DNA from: Bactrocera neohumeralis
Taxonomy: Eukaryota; Arthropoda; Insecta; Diptera; Tephritidae
Length of the DNA: 64,000 nt
Assembly (NCBI RefSeq): GCF_024586455.1
Contig: NC_065922.1
Coordinates: forward strand, 25,044,089-25,108,088
Direction of reading: 5' to 3'
A model generated the notes under the pieces. It saw nothing but the letters and a program-made list of their open reading frames with translations, made no database searches and was not told the origin of the DNA. Every line of letters starts with the position of its first letter. Position 1 is the first letter of the stretch. The position numbers were made by a program, and so were the translations under genes. Positions 1 through 10,227 of this stretch are shown one piece after another.

Positions 1-1162
1 GTTAAATAACCTCAACTTCGAAAACAAATATTTTCGGGCAAACTTAAAAAAATATAAACACTTCTTTTTTTGATGGTTGCATTTCTCGAAAAAATTCATT
101 GGTTCAATACTCCAAAAATATCGTTTTTGCCGTATAGTGTAAATATTATTTTATTTTTTTTATTATTATTATTTTTTTATTATTTTTTTTTATTATTTTT
201 TTTTTTATTATTTTATTTTATTTTTATTATTATTTTTTTGTTTTGTTTTGAAACCAAGACACCAATTGGGGTACAGAAATTTCGACAGATTTTTTCAATA
301 TGTTTTTCGATATCGAGTATTATGTCAAGAAATAAAATTTCCATATTTCGCTTCACACATCAGTTAACCTTTTGAAGATTGACGAAGACGAAGCTTTGTA
401 TACGTCTGAAATATTCTTTCTGATATTTTTAGGCTACCATGAAGTTGTACGAATCCAGCGAAATAGTAGAAGTAGTGGTACTACAGTTCACCAAGTGTCA
501 ATTTTCCTACAAGGCTTTATATAAATTCATGTATTTGTGAGACTGAATTGACTTTATATAAGCCTAAAAGTATGCAACTTTTTCCTAATTGCACATATTG
601 ACAACTTTTATACATTTGTTAACTTAAGTTGTTTGTTGGACAGTTCAAAAAATCAATAACAGTTGATATGAATAAATAAAAGCTTTCACTCAAGTTCTAC
701 GAATAGCTTAAAGCTTCCAGTTTTAGCTGTTTAACGGAAGATTGGATTCAAAAGACGCCAAAAAATTTCATTATGATATACAAGTATGATTTGTCATATG
801 TTAGGTTAATTTTTTCGAGCTTATTCATTAGCTTGAATGTGCATTAGAATGGTTCAATATACGCTTAAATGCTATGGAAATCTCGCATACTGGTTTTAAA
901 AGTCAGAGGAGTCTAATATAGCCTCAACATAAAAATGGTATACATATACATATGTATGTTTTATCCATATATGTATATGTACATATATGTATATTATGGA
1001 AGCGACCACGTCCACAATCAGTTCTTTTAGACTAACTCATATCTTTTCCACCATTTCTATCTGAGTCCCATTAAATTTTAATCTACGAGTTTTTATTAGA
1101 GAAGTGGCAAAGGACGCTGCTGTTACATACCAGTCAATCAAATTTAATTCGGATTGGTTCAT
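1..1162. other. AT-rich non-coding stretch with T/TTA low complexity
   Basis: No gene or recognisable element is visible here. Positions about 145-245 are a T-rich run with interspersed A (TTTTTATTATT-like), which creates a spurious Phe/Leu-rich open frame. Positions about 940-1000 hold alternating ATATGTATATGTACATAT-type palindromic microsatellite typical of fly intergenic and intronic DNA. Confidence 0.6.
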
Positions 1163-1165
1163 TTA

Positions 1166-1663
1166 TGCCCGGTTTCACAGTCCATACTTAAGTTGTGCCC
1201 AAATAAAATCTTAGCTAAGCATTGTTGCAGGTTGAGTAGTCGTTTGCGTTTCATAGTCAATGCTTCATTTCTATAAAATTTTATTATGATATATGGCAAC
1301 GTTATGGGCAACATATGTATGTTTTACAAATGTCATCCATAAAATATGTCTGAAATATTTAAATTATAACAGACAATACATAAATTTGCGAGGAAAGTTA
1401 TATCGAAAATGGATGAAAACAACAAAAGAACCCCGAATTTCACCGCTGCGAATCGAAGCACCTATTAGAACTAGTGGAAATCCTAATCTGATTCCATATT
1501 TTTTCACAAAAAATAATTCCTTATTTCTTATTATTCTTCTTTTGACAAATAAGTGAAAATTCAAAACAATTCAAAACAAAAATAAGCGGTTACCTAAGCA
1601 CTGCTTAAGTCTCTCATTTTCAGTACTTAAGCATAATTTAAGTGTGAACTGTAAAACCGGGCA
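1166..1663 (+). mobile_element. PIF/Harbinger-like MITE with intact inverted repeats
   Basis: The left end reads TGCCCGGTTTCACAGTCC and the right end, reverse-complemented, reads TGCCCGGTTTTACAGTTC. The two ends stay similar for about 35 bp. Both ends are flanked by TTA (1163-1165 and 1664-1666), the three-base TWA duplication known for PIF/Harbinger elements. Inside, a short frame from ATG 1409 encodes MDENNKRTPNFTAA and then stops after 19 residues. The RxxNFTxxE-like pattern resembles the start of the Myb/SANT-like DNA-binding protein carried by Harbinger elements. At 498 bp it has no room for a transposase, so it is a non-autonomous internal-deletion derivative. The superfamily is inferred from the duplication and the short peptide; a different TIR transposon with a 3-bp target is possible. 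Confidence 0.75.
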
Positions 1664-1854
1664 TTAAACTTCGCGCGCAAGCTAAATCGATAAAAATGGG
1701 TGCTGAGTTTTTGGTACAACTCTGTTATGTTGCTTTTATCTCCATGTGTTCAATAGTATGTGCTTGGCAAATGTTGGCTTAATTAGCGGAAATTTCGTCT
1801 GACGATTTTTACGATAAAAAAAAATGAAAAACGAGTTGCGTAAAAAATTGAGAA

Positions 1855-2110
1855 TTTGGATGAGGACTCTACATTCGTCAAACTTATGATTATTGATGAC
1901 GAGATGCAGGTTTATAAATCTAGCGAATTGCGTTTCAAAAATGAGCCGAAATCGAAAAAACCAATATTCACTGAAAGCGCTGAAGACAATCCCAGCTGAG
2001 GCTTACAAAAATTATATGGAAATTTGGATTAAAGTTAAGCATATTGGCAAAATGAGCGTGAAAATGTTATCACATCGAGTCAATTTTGATGGTATATTTT
2101 CTCAGATGTT
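1855..2110 (+). pseudogene. Mariner transposase remnant with internal deletion
   Basis: In one frame from about 1876 the translation FVKLMIIDDEMQVY matches the first catalytic block of mariner transposases (usual form ITGDEtWvy), followed by a piece rich in Lys, Pro and Ser as in the family. The frame then shifts and from about 1974 reads ALKTIPAEAYKNYMEIWIK, matching the C-terminal end of the same family. The roughly 100 residues between them, which hold the second and third catalytic aspartates, are missing. The copy is therefore inactive. The last C-terminal residues are also diverged. No inverted repeats were found. Confidence 0.6.
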
Positions 2111-2115
2111 CTACT

Positions 2116-3385
2116 AACCCCTAATCTTTACAATGTCTGTTTGTTAGGTAAAAAAAATTGTGACCGAAAAATGGTCAACACTGGTAAACTTCAAAGCTAT
2201 GCCAAAATGTATTTATTGTTTGGGGAATACAATGAAGTGGATAACATTAATTTACTGGGAATGTTCTCTAAATTTTCTTAAACCGTTTAAAGATAATAAC
2301 TCGCAATTTTAGAAAATATAAGAAATAAGAACATTTTTTCCAAAAAGGTATTGCTATTTCCTTCCATTACTATGTAATACTTTAGTACTTGTACAACTAT
2401 ATGTATGCAGTTACATATTCATACATACAAGTATATTTCTATTTTCATTATTCACTTAGACCTACGCAGTTAGTATTTACCCCATGTCGATACCTACCCT
2501 CAATTACATTCGAGTCAATGAAAAATCAGGAAGCAATACGTTTCTTATCTCCACTCACTGTCATGTCAATTAAATTTCACGGCGCGCCGCATTTATTATC
2601 CATTTTAGAAAACCATAAACAATACGCACAACAACAAAGCCACACTAACGAAGCAGAAGTAAATATTTACCAAAGAATATTTGTTGTAAGTTTGTATTTA
2701 TATCTGAAGGCTCACTTACATACCTTTAAGACTCAAATCGAGAGAGCCTTATCTCATTTCTTAATGAAAAACAAAAAAAAAAAAATACAAAAAATATCAA
2801 TTTCCCATAAATTCATGATTTTTCGCTGCTATTTAATATTATTTCGTTACCCAAAAAATTTCTTATCACTTAAACCAATAAATAGTATTTGATTTCGTAG
2901 AAGGTAGCCTTGCGCGACAAAGTTTTTCATGGGAGAAATTGAATTTTAATTAAAATCAAATTGTAATTAAAAAAAAACAACTTTGGTTTCACTGAAGCCA
3001 GAAAACTATTCAAAACATTCGTTACAAGAACTGTGGTCAGTTCGTATGACAGTTAAATGCTATAAGATCCGATCTGAACAATTTCTTCCCATCATTGCAT
3101 CATTGTCTGAAGCAATAACTCATCTCAAATTCATTGAAGATATCTCGTCAAATAAAAAAGTTTCCATACAAGCACTTTATCGATATCTCAAAGACTGAGG
3201 GACTAGAGTTTGTATATACCGACGTACAGCGGATCATTTACATATATACATTGTGAGAAAAAGTACCCGGTGATTTTAGTAAATGGTGGTGGTTTGACCC
3301 CTACCCCCTTTGACTGCAACACAAAAAATCCTGCTAGCCAGGTAATTTTACTATCATTTTCGGTTTTAGCAACCCAAAACTGTTG
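2116..3385. other. Non-coding stretch, no recognised element
   Basis: An open frame of 167 codons at 2389-2892 is AT-driven, ends in a Lys-rich low-complexity segment and resembles no family that I know, so it is not called as a gene. A 71-codon frame at 2983-3198 is likewise unrecognised. Position 2581 has an isolated GGCGCGCC site. Confidence 0.5.
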
Positions 3386-3389
3386 GCCC

Positions 3390-4289
3390 TTCCTTGATAT
3401 TGAGGGGCTTTCAATAAAGTCCTGCCGAAAGCAGTCGTTATTGCTCTGGACGATTTTCGAGTTGAATCAAATTTCGAGCACCTCATTTTCAGTCTTCTGC
3501 TCGACGAAATGTGGTTAGGGGAACCCCGCAAGGTGGAGTTCTCTCTCTTCTTCTATGGATCCTGGTCGTTAAAGGCCTGCTAAAACTTGACTGCAGACAA
3601 TGTAGCTCTTATGGTCAAAGGAAAGTTCCTGAGTACCGTGTATGGGTTGTCACAAGTTTATCTCAGCGTCGTAATGCAATAAATTGGGCAGTCGGAAGTG
3701 GTCTCGCCTTCAAGCCAAATAAAACTGAGATGGTTTTGTTTATTAGAAGATGTGATATCCCGGAGGCACCGCTGCCGCAAATGGGAGATATCCGTCTGCA
3801 ACCGGCGGATACAGTGAATTATCTAGGGCTCATACTGGATAGGAAGCTTTCATGGAAGCCGAATATCGGAAAGAGAGAAAAAAGGTATTGATTCCCTCAT
3901 ACTGCTGTAGAGGATCCATTGGTAAAAGGTGGGGTCTCTCATCGAAAATGGTCCTCTGTCTCTACGACACCAAAGTCAAGCACATAATGTTCTATGGTGT
4001 TTAAGTGGTCGAGAGCTCAAGAAAAGACCAGACTGTAAAGAAACTCGAAAGCTTTCAACGGGCGGCGGTCATCAGCATGTGTGGTGCACTAAAGTTTACT
4101 CCAACCATGGCATTCAACGTCATCTTGCACATAGTACCAGTAGACATCGTCGGAAAAAGTATGTCTGCGAAAGTTGCAGAAATCCTAAAGGAACACGTGT
4201 CTGAACACACAGAAATCCTCACATACTTTGACTTCATACCGGATCACTTGAATCGTGGAATAGCCAAACCGAACTGGCGGGGTAGCTAA
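3390..4289 (+). pseudogene. Non-LTR retrotransposon reverse transcriptase remnant (LOA/R1/Jockey group)
   Basis: Translation across several frames follows the palm and thumb of a non-LTR reverse transcriptase. FLDIEG at 3390 is the motif A block (F.DIEGAFNNV in relatives); one base is missing just after it, and the next frame continues with FNKVLPKAVVIALDDF. RGTPQGGVLS at about 3517 is motif B. The YADD catalytic block is represented only by TADN near 3594-3605, so the second catalytic aspartate is lost. NKTEMVLF and NYLGLILDRKLSWKPNI (about 3718-3861) are the downstream motifs. From 4005 the thumb region reads KKLESFQRAAVISMCGA and TPTMAFNVILHIVPVDIVGKS. There is no endonuclease upstream and no RNase H downstream, so both ends are truncated. 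At least four frame changes are needed. Confidence 0.85.
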
Positions 4290-4948
4290 AGATGGCATGG
4301 ATAGTTTTTTTTGAAGTTTTTATATTGGGAAAGAATAGCATCCTGTCTAGACCAGGGGTGCTAATTTTTTATACCTAAAAATAGTAGAAAGATGAAACTC
4401 ACTGGAAAAGCAAAAAACTAAAGAAAGATAAAATAATTTACGGGAAAAATGTTTGATCTTCATTTCAGAAAAAATTATAGGTCCTATGGAAGACGTTAAA
4501 TGACAAGACTCTAGATAATAAAATTATAATTTTTCTGTTGAAACTTATTTTTTCAAATCCACAAAATGTATGGGAAAAATTCGAATTTGTATTGAAATTT
4601 ATTGGTACATCTTTCTATATAACCCGCTCTCAGCTGATTTCATTCATAAATTGTACCCATTTTACTCCAATAAGATTGAGTTAAAGATCTGCTCAATGCA
4701 AACTGTCTACTCTCAATTCTTTGAGTCAACTTCAACGTCAATGCGAACTGCGTATGTTGAGCGTAGCTTCATTTAAGCACGACTTGAAAGTGGAGCTTTT
4801 GCCATTGTTACCAACAACAACACACTTCTTTCACTACACTCCAATTCGACTCCAATTCGTGGCCGTTCATTGCTACTGCAGATCAGAGTCGTGCAGTTGG
4901 TTGAGTTGCGGCGGTTGAATTCGTTTCGCGGCTTTGTAACAACGCCAG
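4290..4948. other. Region upstream of the first promoter-like site
   Basis: This stretch has no gene. From about 4720 the base composition becomes less AT-rich and holds CAACAACAACA at 4814 and several CG-containing words (for example GCGGCGG near 4909), as expected for proximal promoter DNA ahead of the initiator at 4951. No convincing TATA box lies 25-35 bp upstream of 4951. Confidence 0.45.
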
Positions 4949-4982
4949 TCAGTTGTTGGCGATCACCGAGAACAGAAGTTGT
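4949..4982 (+). promoter_or_regulatory. Candidate TATA-less core promoter (initiator plus DPE-like)
   Basis: TCAGTT at 4949-4954 matches the fly initiator TCAKTY with the presumed start A at 4951. AGTTGT at 4977-4982 matches the downstream promoter element RGWYVT but sits at +27 to +32, one base closer than the strict +28 spacing. The local rise in GC and the leader-like sequence that follows support a start site. It is a motif match only. Confidence 0.45.
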
Positions 4983-6027
4983 TGCGAACGCGTCGTGAAT
5001 ACGAAACGAATCATAGACAAATATGTAGAAGTGTAATGAAGAGCGATGTGTTAAAAATAGTAAACGACAAAGTGAACGTTGTGTTTGAATTTCAGTTACG
5101 AAAAACGAAAATTGTTGTGCGTCGAGAGATTACGGCAAAAAGGATGAAAATGAAAACACACCCGCACGCGTGACTATGCGAACAAAACAAAGTCGAGTGA
5201 AGTGGATTTGAAAGTGATGAAATTAATATCGAAATGAACGGTAATTGAAGGATTTTTATGCGCAAAAACAACCTGACTTGTCAATTGAGTGTGGAGAGAA
5301 TCGATTGTCTAAAATAGCGATAGAATTGTGTAAGAAGTGGTTTTGTGAATTGAAATTAAAAACATTTTGTGGCGAAAAGTTTAAGTTCTTTGAAATAGTT
5401 ATTATTTTGAGGCGAAAAATTCGAACCAAATAAAAGATTATCTAGAAAAAAAATAAAAAAAAATTAATCAAAATCTATAATGCTAGAAAACTGAAACAAG
5501 TGCTAAACAGTAAAAACTACAAAAATATTTTTTAATGATTTCTAAGCTTCCACGAATACGATATTTGTGAATAATATAATACTAAAATAAAAAAATAAAA
5601 CACTTCTATATTTTTTTAAGTAAAAATATTTCTTGAAGTAATAATAAAATCGAAGAATTATGTAACTTTATGAAAAATAATTTGGAAGCAGCTAAATTAA
5701 GTCATAAAATTATTTATTGAATTTTATTTAATAATACATTTACACCAACAAAACTAAATACTCAATTGATAGTTAATACTAAAAGTGAAAAAACTTCTAA
5801 AAAATATAAAAAAAACTTATTTAAAAAATATTAAAAATTGTCGAAACAATCAATATTTAAATACAAAATTAATAAAAAGTGTTGAAATTTTGAACAGAAG
5901 AAACTTTCTCAAAACGGTAAATAAAGTAATTTTACTAATAAATTAGAAACAAAAATATATTAAAAAAAATCGAAATATTGTTCAACAAATCGTAATAAAA
6001 CTGTGAAAAAATCGTTATATTGAAAAG
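4951..6027 (+). other. Putative untranslated first exon of a host gene
   Basis: The stretch begins at the initiator-like site, is moderately GC-rich to about 5220, then becomes very A-rich, which is common in long fly 5' leaders. It has stops in all three frames and only short upstream frames, including one of about 64 codons at 4979-5173. It ends at TTGAAAAG followed by GTAAGT at 6028-6033, a perfect consensus 5' splice site. A downstream coding exon was not found in the window, so the intron would have to be very long or the transcript non-coding. The gene cannot be named. An exact 3' end at 6027 is better supported than the 5' end. Confidence 0.45.
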
Positions 6028-6265
6028 GTAAGTCTTTAAAATATATGATTTTCAATTAAACGCACGAAGATAATTATAATATTATAGGCTATACTCTAAA
6101 TAAATTTTAATTATTTTTTATTTTGTTTTAGAAAGGCAAATATTTCTATGAATATTTGTATTTACTCACTTAAAAGAAATATTAAGAATATTTGCCACTT
6201 CTCTTCAAGTTCCACTAAGTTCAAAAGTCTTGAAAAAGTCTTCAAGAACCTATTTTAGGTGTTAT
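6028..6265 (+). other. Start of presumed intron
   Basis: GTAAGTCTTTAAAATATATG follows the putative first exon. The sequence is AT-rich with no open frame of note and runs into a family A repeat. Confidence 0.4.
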
Positions 6266-6580
6266 CATATATGGGTTACGGGTTTCAAAAAATCGATTTT
6301 TTTATTATTCAATAAATTCTACAACACCTCTAGAATATTGTCCTAAGTTTTTAAATAGATCCGCGAGATAGTTTCGGAGATAGAGCCTTGAGAACTTCTG
6401 CGATCGAGGCTAGCTAGGCTAAGTGCGTCGTCTTTAAATGCGTTTTTCTCGAGAACTTTTCAACCGATCTTCTTAAAATCTTTGAGATACAATTCTTAAA
6501 GACTTGGACGAATAATTTTTTTCCTTCGTCTAAGTTCTAGGTTTTTACTAAAACACGTATATTTTTAACTCAATTATTTG
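6266..6580 (+). repeat. Dispersed repeat family A, partial copy
   Basis: The segment starts near GGGTTACGGGTTTCAAAAAA and includes CACCTCTAGAATATTGTCC, GATAGTTTCGGAGATAGAGC, GAGGCTAGCTAGGCTAAGTG and TCGAGAACTTTTCAACCGAT. The same ordered words occur at 48.1-48.5 kb and, inverted, at 51.6-51.96 kb, so it is a copy of one interspersed family. It lacks the right part of the family (the AACGCGGGC block). No coding capacity is visible and the class is unknown to me. Confidence 0.75.
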
Positions 6581-6924
6581 AGGTTTAATTATGTAACAAA
6601 ACTTTTACAGTTAATGGTTTGTGACGTCATTTTAGCGTTGTTTTGACAGAGACTACGAAGTGTGTTATCTCTGAACTTACTAAAACTCGAAGAATGTTTG
6701 GTATTTTTCTCTTTTTCTTAGGTTTAAACTACAAAAGAGCTTGTAATGCAGTTCTCATAAAGAAAATACTTCTTATTAGGGATATATTTTCAAATAAATT
6801 TTTGATTTCTTAATTGTGATATATATATACATATTTGTGATTTCAAAAACATTAAAAGATTTTTTTACAAAATTGTTTCAAAGAAATAGTTTCTTATTTA
6901 ACGAATTCTTCTAATTTCTCAGAA

Positions 6925-7035
6925 TATAGTTAGGTTAGGGCCTTCTAGTCCATTAGGCCAAAGAAATAGCTTCTTTTTTTTTAACAAATTCTTCCCATTT
7001 CTGAGGATGTGGTTAGATTAGGTACTTCCAGACTT
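6925..7035 (-). repeat. GGTTAGG-type tail fragments
   Basis: GTTAGGTTAGGGCCTTCTAG at about 6929 and GTGGTTAGATTAGG at about 7010 resemble the reverse complement of the TAACCTAACC tails found at the 3' ends of some fly non-LTR elements, such as the one at 13250-13290 in this window. Only the tail-like words are recognisable, so the assignment is weak. Confidence 0.3.
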
Positions 7036-7039
7036 TCAT

Positions 7040-7611
7040 CATTGCACGATCGTATGTTAAAATAAAAAACTATTTTGGAATTGTGCGTGTTAGTTTACGT
7101 TCTCCTAAACAACTTTCCATCAAAATGTATACCAGAACATCAAATTCGCTTAGAAATATCGTTGATTTTAGTCAGTTATCAAAAAAATCAAATTCAAATT
7201 CGAAGTACATTCATGCATGCACAAATATTTGTAAAAACAATTGCTAATAAGCAAACGGAGTCAATGAAAGGTCTACCTGCAGTCAAACACCAAAACTGAT
7301 TTGATACTCAGCCAACATAAGCAATCCTTTGCTGTAAGTCAGCTGTGACGAAGCCATACATACAAACACACACCACAATATTTACAATCAAGTGTTGGTA
7401 CCTGTACCTCAAGCCATGATCGAAAGACTGGCGTACATAAGTGTGTGTTTGTAGCTATGTACACACCTGTGGAAGAACCCTGTAGGAAATTTGTGGATTT
7501 TATAAAGCATGTGTAGAATTTGATTGTGGGAATTAAGAAGTTTTTATGATATTATTTTCGTTATTATATGTAAAGGGTGTCACAAAATTTGCTCAATATT
7601 TTAGTTAAATA
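7040..7611. other. Non-coding stretch
   Basis: A 74-codon frame at 7075-7299 has no recognisable motifs. The sequence has scattered CA-rich words and nothing else that I can identify. Confidence 0.5.
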
Positions 7612-7888
7612 CAGGGTGCCTCAATACTACGCAATATTAAATTTGCCGCCATTTATGTTGTAAAGTGTGGACAACCCTAAAAAACAAATCGACTGCTGAC
7701 AGCTTAGGCTTAGTAAAAATGGAGCGTTACACAAAAGAACAACGTGTCTTCATTTGTGAACAATATTTCAAAAATAATGAAGGCTTGTCGACTTTCATAC
7801 AAACTACGGTTGGGCTAGTGTTTTAGCTTTGATAATTGTGAAAAAATTTCGGCAAAATTAAATCTTATGTTAATTTTGAGATACCCTG
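7612..7888 (+). mobile_element. Internally deleted Tc1/mariner-type element with TIRs and TA flanks
   Basis: The element starts CAGGGTGCCTCAATAC and ends GTATTGAGGCACCCTG-like in inverse (here TTTTGAGATACCCTG). It is flanked by TA on both sides (7610-7611 and 7889-7890), as for the Tc1/mariner superfamily. A short plus-strand frame from ATG 7719 reads MERYTKEQRVFICEQYFKNN, which matches the N-terminal helix-turn-helix leader of the mariner-like transposases that begin (M)xRYTxEQRVFIVxxYY. It stops after 35 residues. Almost the whole catalytic domain is deleted, so this 277-bp copy is a solo-start MITE that keeps its ends. Confidence 0.75.
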
Positions 7889-10205
7889 TATAACTGTGTC
7901 GGAGTCACTTTTTGCGATGAAATAGTATATCATTTAGTTTAATTATGCTCAAAAGACTCTTCTATTATGACAACATACAAAAAACAAATTTTGGGGGGAA
8001 TATAATGCACCATTTTTAAATACATATTTAAGGTTATTTTATAGATAGAAAGTAAAATTTTTAAGAAAAATATTAAATATTTTTCGATTTACAATTAACA
8101 GACTCAGTGATTCCGGTTATTTGCATGGATGATTTCTTTAAAACTTCTCTTCTGGAAAATATTTTCCGTATCCATTTTCTACGGTCGAAAAAATTGAGAC
8201 TTAACTCTTAGCTATTTTATGGAGACCACTATACAAAACAAAACACATTCGAAAGTAAAAGTTCCATTTTCCAACTTTCTTATTGGAAGAATTTTTATTT
8301 GTTCAGAAGGTATAGATTTTTAGACAATTCCGATAACTGCTTATAAGTATGTAAGGGAAAAAATTAAGATCAACTCATGCTGGTGACTTTACTAAACACC
8401 TATTATCACGAACTGCCAAGATCCATTAGTTGATAAAAAAAAAGTTGTTCATTCAAACCGAAGTCTAAAACATTAGCCAGGAATGACGGAGAACAAGATT
8501 ACGACATGGTAGACGACAAATTGAGCAAGCAATAAAATTTCAAAGCAATAGTTAACAAAGACTTCACCAACTTTCGTTTATGACGTCATGAAGTTATTCA
8601 TTTTCCTCAAAGATACACTTCAAAAAAGTAAAATTTCGAAGTCGATCGAAGCTTTATTTCTGTCGTTCTTGAATGTAAACTTCTTGAACGCTTTCTTATA
8701 TGAAATGACTTTTCGAAAAATTTCCTGCTGGGTACTTTTCAAAATATGCACACGTTTCCATGTTCACCGAATGCGCCTGCTTTCCTTGCTCTTGCTTTTG
8801 GTTTTGCTCGCTTTGCACACAACATATTTTCTGGGTTCTTGTTTTATCGGAGTGCTTGTCGCGTTGTATTGCTTTGTTGTTGGTATTGTTATTGTTGTTT
8901 GTTTGTAATTTTGTCGATGCTCTGTCGATATAGGTTTTTTCATTGATTTTTTATTATTTGTAGATTTTTCTAAAGCGACCACATTGATGCGGTTCATTTG
9001 ACAGTGTTGCTGTCGCCGGCACGTCGCTTTCGCATAGCCAACAACAACAGTAATAACAACACAAAGTGGTTACCTATACTTACTTGTGTGCTGCTGTTGT
9101 TATAGAGATATATGTACATATATAATATTCTTTTTTTTTATTTTTTTTGGAGAGGTGTGCGGTTGGCAAGGCGATCCATCGCCTGCGGGAGTCACACACC
9201 AGTAACCCGAAGAAAAAAGCAACAAGTGCTTAAGCAATTCGAAAGCAACTACACCGATGCTTGTTTATGGTGGTTATTAAAGAAAAAAAAACAACGAAAA
9301 ATCAAAATAATAAAAGCGTAAAACAAAAGATACTGTAATAAATAAGTCAAAATAAAAACGTTTGCAAGAAAAATGTTGAATGAAAGAGGTAAAAATAGAC
9401 ACATACTCATATGTACATCAAAGCAAAAGTGAGTGCAAGATTTTGACAAAATGTTATTTTGAATTTCGCCGAAGCCAATATCAAGTGGCTTAGAAAAATA
9501 GCGAAATTGCAGGCAACGTCAAGTTATTTGTGGTGCTGTGTTGAGTGCTAAGCCTTTGCTTGATGACTCGAAGGCATCAAATCATGCGACTGTCTGTGTC
9601 TTAGGTCGATACTTTCGGTTAAAGTGCTAGCCCGCTTTGCCATTTGTCTGAACGAAGGTGATCGACAAGATGGTACAAGTTCTTTAAATTGAAGTGACTG
9701 ATCTGGCTGCATGTACACACACACCCACATCTACACAAATATTTTTGTTTCGTAGTACCGCTTCACGATTTGGCTACATTTCACCGCCTTAGGCCAAATC
9801 AGCGCAAGAAGAGCCGAAGTTTCTGGGATTTTGCAATTTCTAAACCATTTCTTTGTCTCAAATAAATTGAATAGGCAGATGCGCATATTATTAGCATGAA
9901 ATTAAATTCTGTAGAAATTTGAGATTTACAGTAATTTGATTTATAAGTCTATTGATGTTTATAAACGTGCATGAATTAAATCAAAATATGGCCTACGTGA
10001 CCCACATTTGACCAATATCTGACGTAATTTTTCTTTTTGAGATCTATTATAGAAGTTTCAAAGATAGACAATGGCAGTTTATTGGAAAAAGGGCGATGTA
10101 CAGAGCAGCTAATCACTACAGCATTGTTTACTGTCAGTACCAATTTTCCAAGCTGATCTAAGATCACTATACCAATCAGAGTCATCTTAAGTGTCAACTA
10201 TGAAA
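7889..10205. other. Long non-coding stretch
   Basis: No gene or element is recognised. The 106-codon frame at 8588-8908 is Leu/Phe-rich and overlaps frames on both strands without motifs. From about 8740 to 9200 the sequence is less AT-rich and includes CAACAACAGTAATAACAAC near 9041. A perfect hairpin AGGCGAT-CC-ATCGCCT lies at 9169-9184. Nothing shows a splice or promoter signal worth calling. Confidence 0.5.
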
Positions 10206-10227
10206 ATTTTGAAATATTAGCATTTCA

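Noticed and set aside
70..375. 101-codon frame with long Phe/Leu run that could look like a membrane protein
   Set aside because: It is a direct translation of a T/TTA low-complexity tract.
2389..2892. 167-codon open frame
   Set aside because: Composition follows AT-rich DNA, it ends in a Lys-rich run, and no family motif, promoter or splice signal accompanies it.
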